64,000 bases of DNA. Origin: Trichodesmium sp050015995. GTDB taxonomy: Bacteria > Cyanobacteriota > Cyanobacteriia > Cyanobacteriales > Microcoleaceae. The stretch spans positions 1-64,000 of the forward strand of contig NZ_JBNHEP010000307.1 in NCBI RefSeq assembly GCF_050015995.1. The letters run 5' to 3'. Positions 57,320 to 64,000 of the stretch are shown here, in pieces. Below the pieces are notes generated by a model. It saw nothing but the letters and a program-made list of their open reading frames with translations, was not told the origin of the DNA and did no database searches. Numbering within the stretch: position 1 is the stretch's first letter; the number at the start of each line of letters is the position of its first letter. Position numbers and translations under genes: made by a program.

Positions 57320-58921
57320 ATGAAAAAGACCAATAAACCCACATCAGAAATAGCAAAAGAAATTTTAGAAAACGATAATCGAGAAAGAGAAGCGATCGCC
57401 ATCTTATTAGACAAACATATAGGCAAAGATGACAGATTATTAGTACAAAAAACCATGATGGGAAATACAGAAGCTTACATAGGTTCCGTTACTCTAGAAT
57501 GGTTAGATAGTCGTGTACGTTTTGCCTCCCAACTACCATTATTTCGACAAAAATTTGACATGGAAACCGACAATATAATTCGAGATGCAGAAACAATAGA
57601 CGAAATTCAACAACGACCTTTAGACTGGTCTCGTCAAGCTCCATTAACCCTATATTTAGCAACAAGAAAAGCCCATAAATTTCCAGCAGTATTAGTAGTA
57701 ATTAGCCCTAGTTGGGTAGATAACCCCAAAGCAGAAGAATGGAATAAAAATGGAGAAGCAAATAAATCCGCCACTGATTTTTTACCCCTAGACTCAGAGG
57801 GAAAAGTAGGATTATTAGACCTACGTTTAGAAGTAGCAGTATTTGCCTTAGACGGTCAACATAGACTGATGGGAATTCAAGGATTAATGGAATTAATCAA
57901 AACTGGCAGATTACCAAGATATAACAAACAAAAGAAACCAGTAGGTGCAGCAATTACTATTGATGATTTAACCGAAATTCATCATATTGAATTACCAGAA
58001 CTACAAAAATTAGCTTACGAACAAATAGGAATAGAATTTATTCCAGCAGTAGTAGAAGGAGAGACAAGAGCACAAGCGCGACGTAGAGTTAGGTCAGTTT
58101 TTGCTCATGTAAATCTAACAGCAGTCAAATTAAGTAAAGGGCAATTAGCATTATTAAATGAGGATGATGGGTTTGCTATTGTTGCGAGAAAAATAGCAAT
58201 TTATCATCCTATTTTAAAGGAGAGAGATGGTAGAAATCCCAGAGTAAATTGGGATAGTGCAACTGTGGCAGCTAAGTCTACTGTTTTAACAACTCTTCAA
58301 GCATTGCAAGAAATGTCTGAAAGATATTTAAAACCTCGTTATCCTTATTGGAAACCTTCAGATAGAGGTTTAATTCCTATGCGACCCCAAGAAGAAGAGT
58401 TAGAAGAGGGGGTGAAAGAATTTATGGAATTTTGGGATTATTTAGCTAGTTTACCTAGTTATTTGAGATTAGAAAATGGTTCTGAAACTCCGGAACTAAG
58501 AAGATTTAGTTTTGAGATAAAACCAGGAGAAGGTCATGTTTTATTCCGCCCTATTGGGCAAATTGCTTTTGCTGAAGCTCTGGGGATTTTAATATATAAA
58601 AAAGGCTTTTATCTGGAAGAGGTTTTTCAGAAATTAAATAAGTATGATGTGGATGGTGGTTTGAGTGGAATAGAATTTCCTGACTCAATTTGGTATGGGG
58701 TTTTATATGATTTTAATCGGAAGCGAATGTCGGTAGCTGGTAGAGATTTAGCGATGAGATTGTTGATCTATATATTAGGTGGAGTTTCTGACAAAATGGA
58801 GCGGGCAGAAATGCGTCGGGAATTGGCAGAAGCAAGGCGAGTTGGGGAGGATCGAGCTGTAGATTTTCAGGGTAAGTTTGTTGAATTAAGAAAGGTAGGG
58901 TTACCGGAAATTTTGTCTTGA
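57320..58921 (+). CDS. dndB: DndB-like DGQHR-domain protein
   Basis: A 533-aa protein with the diagnostic DGQHR motif (in VFALDGQHRLMGIQGL, about residue 178), preceded by SRQAPLTLYLATRKAHKFPA and followed by VRSVFAHVNLTAVKLSKGQL, the conserved block of DndB/DGQHR proteins. In characterised systems DndB is a negative regulator that binds the dnd promoter and limits phosphorothioation. The protein is longer than classical DndB (about 360-380 aa) because of C-terminal extensions. It is divergent from the HNH-dndC-dndD group. Confidence 0.87.
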   Translation: MKKTNKPTSEIAKEILENDNREREAIAILLDKHIGKDDRLLVQKTMMGNTEAYIGSVTLEWLDSRVRFASQLPLFRQKFDMETDNIIRDAETIDEIQQRPLDWSRQAPLTLYLATRKAHKFPAVLVVISPSWVDNPKAEEWNKNGEANKSATDFLPLDSEGKVGLLDLRLEVAVFALDGQHRLMGIQGLMELIKTGRLPRYNKQKKPVGAAITIDDLTEIHHIELPELQKLAYEQIGIEFIPAVVEGETRAQARRRVRSVFAHVNLTAVKLSKGQLALLNEDDGFAIVARKIAIYHPILKERDGRNPRVNWDSATVAAKSTVLTTLQALQEMSERYLKPRYPYWKPSDRGLIPMRPQEEELEEGVKEFMEFWDYLASLPSYLRLENGSETPELRRFSFEIKPGEGHVLFRPIGQIAFAEALGILIYKKGFYLEEVFQKLNKYDVDGGLSGIEFPDSIWYGVLYDFNRKRMSVAGRDLAMRLLIYILGGVSDKMERAEMRRELAEARRVGEDRAVDFQGKFVELRKVGLPEILS

Positions 58922-58933
58922 AGTTGGGATTGA

Positions 58934-59257
58934 TAGAAGCTAACTTTTGTATTTTTAGCAATCGGAAGGTAACCTAAAAAAATTTGTTTATTGCTGGGAT
59001 TTTCAAAATCATCTTTCCCAAAGTTTCAAAGTAGATTTATTGAAAATTTCTTTGACATTTTCTGGCTGAAAAGTCACATCTACTCTTGACTCAAATAGAA
59101 GCTAACTTTTGTATTTTTAGCAATCGGAATGTCACCTAAAAAAATCTGCTTATTGTTGGGATTTTCAAAATCATCTTTCCCAAAGTTTCAAAGTAGACTT
59201 ATTGAAAATTTCTTTGATATTTCCTGGCTGAAAACTCACATCTACTCTTGATTTTAG
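58934..59257. repeat. Two-unit 162-bp tandem repeat after dndB
   Basis: TAGAAGCTAACTTTTGTATT starts at 58934 and again at 59096 (period 162). Both units keep the minus-strand frame SRVDV(T/S)FQP..(V/I)KEIFNKSTLKLWER before a stop. No Met start is seen. The rest up to 59879 has low-complexity TATGTTCTTTATTAAGTAG repeats and GAGAGCTGA triplications near 59815. Confidence 0.75.
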
Positions 59258-59879
59258 TAGTTGGAATAAATAATGTATAGCAATCACGAATCAAATGTAA
59301 GAATTTGACTATTCTTGAAAAGTCTAGAAGATACAGCAGATTCCAGGTTAATGTTGCTCAATTAATGGAAAGAATATTTTTGGCCTGTTCCCTATTCCCT
59401 ACTCCCTAAAATTCTAAGTATATGTTCTTTATTAAGTAGGTATATGTTCTTTATTAAGTAGTTTCCTACTATTAGATAAAGTTTTTTATGGTTCCCCTGT
59501 TGTCTAAAAATCTACAATTTCTCACAATTAAAATAAGATTGTTTAAGCATTCAGCTATTAGCAGTCAGCTAGGCGTGCTTTTTATACCAATTTTAGTTGC
59601 ACAGAATTATAAAATTAATTAATTTATCTGTCTTAAATATGCGGATGGGGTCGTTATTCTGGTAATCTGACTAGCTTCCAACTTCATTTCAACTTGGGAT
59701 TAAGAAGAAGCAATGCTTACAGTATAAAATTTTATTGATACTTTTAATTATTCCTCAACCTCTCAATACTAATTCCCCCGATCTATAACAATGATTCGAT
59801 AACTAAATTGCTGAGAGCTGAGAGCTGAGAGCTGAATACTTATGAGATTGCTATAGCTGTTGTATCTGTTCAACAATTA

Positions 59880-60173
59880 CTAATTACTGAGTAAATATTT
59901 TTCCAAATATTCCCAATTTTGATGACCATATTCCTCTCGCAAAGTATCTTTCAGATTAGCATCAATAACTAATTCTCCATCTTCACTACCTTGGAATAGA
60001 CATCCATGAGAAAATATATGTTGTTGATCTGCGAGAGTATCTATTAAACTGGCAATAGAGTAATGTTCTTCTACCCATTCAATAGGACTAGGTATTTCAG
60101 AACTAACATTTATCGGATAATTAGTGATAGCTTCCATAATTTTATCTAAGTAAAGACCCTGAATGTCAATCAA
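59880..60173 (-). CDS. Hypothetical protein
   Basis: A 97-aa acidic soluble protein. It starts IDIQGLYLDKIMEAITNYPI and contains WVEEHYSIASLIDTLADQQH and DANLKDTLREEYGHQNWEYL, mostly helical. No family recognised. A start at the internal Met13 (MEAITNYP) is also possible. It stands alone beyond the dnd island. Confidence 0.5.
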   Translation of the reverse strand: MIDIQGLYLDKIMEAITNYPINVSSEIPSPIEWVEEHYSIASLIDTLADQQHIFSHGCLFQGSEDGELVIDANLKDTLREEYGHQNWEYLEKYLLSN

Positions 60174-60368
60174 TTATTTAATATATCTACATCATCTGAT
60201 GATTGATAGACTAATTTCAGTGAAGCTAGTCAACCAGATACTGTGACAAATTTTTGTGTATTTAGTGATTTAGATCAACTTGATAGTATGGTCACTTGTG
60301 AGCCTACGGATGTTTATTTAAGATAGGTAGCATTTAAGAGCTAGATAAAATGATTCAAAATATATTTT

Positions 60369-61259
60369 ATGGATAGTATTTTTATTCAAATAGTTGCCTA
60401 TCGCGATTTAGAATTGGTTCCTACTGTTGAAGAGGCGATCGCCCACGCTACTCATCCCGAACGTCTCACTTTTGGCATTTGTTGGCAGTATGGTACGGAT
60501 GAGGAAAAGGACTATATTGGTAAACTTAAAGGTATAAAAAATTGTCGTATTATTGTAGTTACTGCTGCTCAAGCTCGTGGTGTAGGTTGGGCGAGGTCTT
60601 TGGTGCAGAAGTTATGGCAAAAAGAGGAATATACTCTACAAATTGATGCCCACATGAGATTTTTGCCCGGGTGGGATGTGGAATTAATTAAAATGCTGAA
60701 AATGTGCCCCAGTGAAAAACCGCTTCTGAGTACCTATCCTCCTGCTTACAAACCTCCGAGAGAATTGGTTGGGGATACACCGAGTCGGTTAGAGCCAAAT
60801 AAATTTGGAGATCCTGGTACTTTGACTTTAAGAGGAATAGGGGATTTGAGTAAATGTAGCATTCCACAATTAGGAGCTTTTGTTGCGGCTGGATTTATTT
60901 TTGCTGAGGGGAAAATTATTGAGGAAATACCTTACGACCCCGAGATTTATTTTACTGGAGAAGAGGTATTATTTGCTGCTAAAGCTTGGACGAGGGGATG
61001 GGATATTTATCATCCTAATCTGAGTGTTTGTTGGCATTTTTATAATACAGGTAAAAAACGGGTTGTACATTGGGAAGATCATCAAGATTGGTGGGTGCAA
61101 AATAAGGTGTCTGAGTCTCGTTTTCGTCAGATTTTGGGAATGGAAACTCCAACAGAAGATTTTGGAATTTATGGGTTAGGAAATGTCAGAAGTTTGACAG
61201 AGTATGAAGCTTTAGCAGGTGTGAATTTTAAGGAGCGTTGGTTTATTCGTTTTATTTAG
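60369..61259 (+). CDS. GlcNAc-transferase-family glycosyltransferase
   Basis: A 296-aa GT-A-type enzyme resembling the family that includes eukaryotic Skp1 GlcNAc-transferase. Marks: IFIQIVAYRDLELVPTVEEA at the start, VGWARSLVQKLWQKEEYTLQ, then the metal-binding IDAHMRFLPGWD (DxH in place of DxD), GAFVAAGFIFAEG and EEVLFAAKAWTRGWDIYHPN. The usual activity is transfer of GlcNAc to protein hydroxyl groups; bacterial members are little studied. No signal peptide, so it is cytosolic. HIP1 site near residue 21. Monocistronic. Confidence 0.83.
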   Translation: MDSIFIQIVAYRDLELVPTVEEAIAHATHPERLTFGICWQYGTDEEKDYIGKLKGIKNCRIIVVTAAQARGVGWARSLVQKLWQKEEYTLQIDAHMRFLPGWDVELIKMLKMCPSEKPLLSTYPPAYKPPRELVGDTPSRLEPNKFGDPGTLTLRGIGDLSKCSIPQLGAFVAAGFIFAEGKIIEEIPYDPEIYFTGEEVLFAAKAWTRGWDIYHPNLSVCWHFYNTGKKRVVHWEDHQDWWVQNKVSESRFRQILGMETPTEDFGIYGLGNVRSLTEYEALAGVNFKERWFIRFI

Positions 61260-61318
61260 GAAAGGAAGAATTTAGTAATAAAAAGTTAAAAGTTAAAATT
61301 TAGGAAATTAGTTAACTA

Positions 61319-61930
61319 CAAATGTGAAAATTTTTGCCTTTGATAGAGATAGGAAAGTTACCACCAATGCTAGTAGGTAAAGCCTCAATATTTTTCCACA
61401 ATTTCGGAATATAACTGGATCAGATTTTGCCAGAGATGGCAGAAATTTTTTGAGTAAAAGGGAATAGTCTNNNNNNNNNNNNNNNNNNNNNNNNNNNNNN
61501 NNNNNNNNNNNNNNNNNNNNNNNNNNNNNNNNNNNNNNNNNNNNNNNNNNNNNNNNNNNNNNNNNNNNNNTTGGGAAAATTTTTGTCTTTGATACAGATA
61601 GGAAATTTGTCAGAATAGTAGTAGGCAAGCCATGAATATTTTGTAGAAATTTCAGAGTACGACTAAAGGAGGTTGTTCTAGAGATGGGGGAGATTTTTTG
61701 TCTGGGTAAAAGGGAATAGTCTTTGGGAAAATTTTTGTCTTTGATACAGATAGGAAATTTGTCAGAATAGTAGTAGGGCAAACCATGAATATTTTGTAGA
61801 AATTTCAGAGTACGACTAGAGGCGTTTTTGCCAGAGATAGGAGAAATTTTTGTCTGGGTAAAAGGGAATGGTATTTGGGAATATTTTTGTCTTTGATACA
61901 GATAGGAAAGTTATAGGAATGTCTAGAGTA
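61319..61930. repeat. Tandem array, about 152-bp unit, with assembly gap
   Basis: Units start at 61319, 61571, 61722 and 61875 with GGGAAAATTTTTGTCTTTGA or a variant. Spacing is 151-153 bp once the N gap is removed, and the gap begins exactly at the end of the first unit. Inner blocks such as GAATATTTTGTAGAAATTTC repeat in register. No convincing ORF; a 157-codon minus-strand frame crossing the gap is artefactual. 61931-62222 is AT-rich without a gene. Confidence 0.85.
61471..61570. other. Scaffold gap (100 N)
   Basis: Exactly 100 N placed at a repeat-unit boundary. The true number of units is unknown. Confidence 0.97.
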
Positions 61931-62222
61931 GGTAAACAAAATTAAATTCAAGCAAGACTAGACCATAGTAACTAATTTTTTCCACATAATTCTTATTTAT
62001 AACTGTTTATTCCTAATTCCTTACCTCCAAAATTAACTCGATATATTCCTAGATACTGAGATATATAAAATTCAAGACAAACAAGACTAAAGCAAGTTAA
62101 TTTTCCCACATCATTCTGAATCCTAACTTTTAACTATTCTCCTTCAAAATTAATTTTATTTGTATCAGATGCTTGATAATATTTAGCCACCCTACTACTT
62201 CAGAAAAAAATGTAATTAATTC

Positions 62223-62762
62223 TCAAGCTAATAAATCATCTACTGCCACACTAAAACCTATTAAAACTTTTTGAGTAGTAACAATTTGACCAGAAGTAAA
62301 CATTAAACCTTGATTTTCAGTAACTATTATTATCCATTTACTTTCAGGAAAAACTAACCAAACTTCTTCGCCACCAGACTCTAAATATTCCTGAGCTTTT
62401 AACAAGACATTTTTAGCTAAATCTGTAGGGGAAATAATTTCTGCACTTAAAGGAAAACTTTGAGGCAAAGTAGGATAATTTCCATATTCTGAAACTAACT
62501 CAGGAGTCAGATAAGCAACGTCAGGCGATCGCCCTTGTTTATTAGTACGACAAGGTACATTTGTATAAACTTTTCCACCTTGTTGACTGGCATTTTTATA
62601 GTTATCCCAATAACAACCGAGCTTCAATTGAACTTTTCCATGTCTTAATGTCGCGCCGTTTTTTTCTATTAATTTGCCGTCTATCCATTCCATTTTTTCA
62701 GGAGGATTTTTTGTGAAGTCTTCTAAAGAGATATTTTGATTTATGAGAGTGGAATTTATCAT
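62223..62762 (-). CDS. Uma2 family (DUF820) putative endonuclease
   Basis: A 179-aa PD-(D/E)XK-fold protein of the Uma2 family, hugely expanded in cyanobacteria. Visible marks: KMEWIDGKLIEKNGAT (N-terminal), the catalytic-type RSPDVAYLTPE, FPLSAEIISPTDLAKNVLLK and YLESGGEEVWLVFPESKWII. The Asp, Glu and Lys of the nuclease motif are kept. Its biological role is unknown; the family is often near mobile DNA. Confidence 0.88.
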   Translation of the reverse strand: MINSTLINQNISLEDFTKNPPEKMEWIDGKLIEKNGATLRHGKVQLKLGCYWDNYKNASQQGGKVYTNVPCRTNKQGRSPDVAYLTPELVSEYGNYPTLPQSFPLSAEIISPTDLAKNVLLKAQEYLESGGEEVWLVFPESKWIIIVTENQGLMFTSGQIVTTQKVLIGFSVAVDDLLA

Positions 62763-62913
62763 AATTTAAGAAGGAAGAAGTAAAGTAAGGGTATAGCTAA
62801 GAAACTCTGTCAATTTTTTTTAGGGAATGAAAAATTAACAAGCAAGAATATGAGATTGTATTGATAGTAGATTTTAGCATCAATACCCAAATCAAATTAT
62901 CAAAATTATTGTG

Positions 62914-63850
62914 CTATTTTTCGTCTGTTTCTCGCTCTTGCTTATAAGAAGTCTTAATCATCTCTCCAATTGATACACTTGAATCCTCTATTTTTGAAAC
63001 ATTTACATTGTACTTAGCTGTTTGAGTGTTATTCCTTTGAAAAGGTAGTATTAGAAGCTCTGCAATTTTTTTAGAAAAAGTACCTATATCTAGAACGATA
63101 ATTACAAATATAACTAATTTTGCTAAAAAAGCCAGAATGTCACCGGACAAAGGAATCAATTCCAGGATTTGTGGAAGAGTAAAAAACAAAATCAAGAAGG
63201 TGACAAAGTTCATAATTCTAGAAATTTCATCTCTCTCTCCTTTATCTTCTTTTCGATTAAGTTCAACGGTACTATCTTGATTTGTAACAAATAATTTTGG
63301 TACTTCGTATTCCTGAGTTCGTCTTCCCGACAAAAATCGAAATCCTACTTGAAATTTCGGTAAAATTTCTCTGATTAAATACCTTTTTTTTACTTCACCT
63401 TGTTTAATATCCTCTATGTCAATTTCGTCTATACCCATTAAATTATCATTCAAAGGTGGCTCAAAAAATTGTTCTAAAATTCCAACGTTTGTAGAAATAA
63501 ACTCAAAAGTAATTTCTTGATTTTTAACTACCTTTCTACCAGTATTTTAAATATCGCAAGAGATGAGATACAAATTTGCAAGCTCATAATTTTTACCATA
63601 AAGGATACTAATATTTTTCTGATCTATATCTTTTTTGAACTATAAAATACTTAATGTATTTTTTGTATAGGTAAAGCTCCATAGCTTGGTCTTGGCGTTG
63701 CTTGTTTGAGAATAAATAATTAAATAGCGCTACTGAAAAACCAGAGATAATAGCAATAGCAACCTTTTGCCAAAAATCACTATTCTCTAATAGTGTTTGA
63801 ATTGCTGTCAGATATTCCTTTAAGTTATTAATCGAATAATTTCCTTATTT
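62914..63850 (-). pseudogene. Decayed membrane protein gene
   Basis: Three pieces on the minus strand read as one protein. From about 63830, NYSINNLKEYLTAIQTLLEN, then a membrane segment VAIAIISGFSVALFNYLF and KQRQDQAMELYLYKKYIKYF, end in a TAG. In another frame YGKNYELANLYLISCDI follows, then a TAA, then NTGRKVVKNQEITFEFISTN continues into the 179-codon frame 62914-63453, with a C-terminal pair of membrane helices (MNFVTFLILFFTLPQILELI; LAKLVIFVIIVLDIG). The pattern strand-NTG-helix is seen in a common cyanobacterial hypothetical family. Two stops and a shift make it a probable pseudogene. Sequence upstream of 63850 shows nothing else. Confidence 0.5.
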
Positions 63851-64000
63851 GTTTAAATAAAAATGATTAATTTGAGTTTCTGAATTTGTAATATAGAGTT
63901 TTCCAAATTTTAATTAATATTATATTAAAGTTCGTAGTAGGGCTTTAGCCCGATTTATTTTATTCATAGAAGAATACTATAAATAAAAACTTGTTTATTA

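Noticed and set aside
61308..61781. 157-codon minus-strand frame
   Set aside because: It runs across 100 N and a tandem repeat array; the repeated protein motif only reflects the DNA repeat.
50856..61930. Possible CRISPR array among the repeats
   Set aside because: Units are about 150-160 bp, contiguous and similar over their whole length, without the short repeat/unique spacer pattern and without cas genes.

Overview
The window is AT-rich cyanobacterial DNA with long, repeat-laden intergenic stretches. Evidence for a cyanobacterium: many HIP1 octamers (GCGATCGC) inside genes, hetR, a high-light-inducible protein, a DUF3611 membrane protein, and the cyanobacterial 2-oxoglutarate decarboxylase / succinate-semialdehyde dehydrogenase pair. 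The low coding density, the numerous TnpB relics and MITE-like repeats, and hetR without other heterocyst genes suggest a filamentous Trichodesmium/Okeania-like member of the Oscillatoriales; that placement is an inference. Two runs of exactly 100 N (53537-53636, 61471-61570) are scaffold gaps.

Layout. 0.2-5.8 kb: lpdA, a frameshifted methyltransferase, a broken thioesterase-like gene, a 380-bp tandem duplication beside a small gene, and a TrmH-family RNA methyltransferase. 6.4-15.6 kb: two tRNA-Leu genes (CAG and CAA), ald, murA and an M48 peptidase, among TnpB remnants and MITEs. 16.2-25 kb: a merR-type regulator with a small membrane protein, an HLIP, a DUF3611 protein, a RodZ-like protein, proB and a Gfo/Idh/MocA oxidoreductase. 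26.8-32.5 kb: a MIF-like tautomerase, a flavin-reductase-domain protein, a family 5 solute-binding lipoprotein and small unknowns. 32.9-35.2 kb: hetR and, upstream on the same strand, a small secreted protein ending in RGSGR (PatX/PatS type). 35.6-42.3 kb: an exopolysaccharide export group (APS kinase, Wza-like protein, Wzc-like BY-kinase) split by a decayed TnpB element. 42.3-50.8 kb: another TnpB relic with a divergent 41-aa RHH-like gene, the SSADH and 2-OGDC genes 2 kb apart, and an HTH protein. 51-59 kb: a DNA phosphorothioation island (dndD, dndC, an SBD-HNH nuclease, divergent dndB). 60-63.9 kb: a glycosyltransferase, a Uma2-like protein and a broken membrane-protein gene.

How the genes work together. 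LpdA would serve pyruvate dehydrogenase and glycine cleavage, while 2-OGDC and SSADH replace the 2-oxoglutarate dehydrogenase complex in closing the TCA cycle. HetR and the RGSGR protein form a probable activator/peptide-inhibitor pair. CysC next to polysaccharide export genes suggests sulfation of an exported glycan. DndB/C/D would make and regulate phosphorothioate DNA; an SBD-HNH nuclease stands where dndFGH would be expected, and no dndE is visible. The dnd region also carries four tandem arrays of about 150-160 bp units, one of them built from the 3' end of dndD itself.
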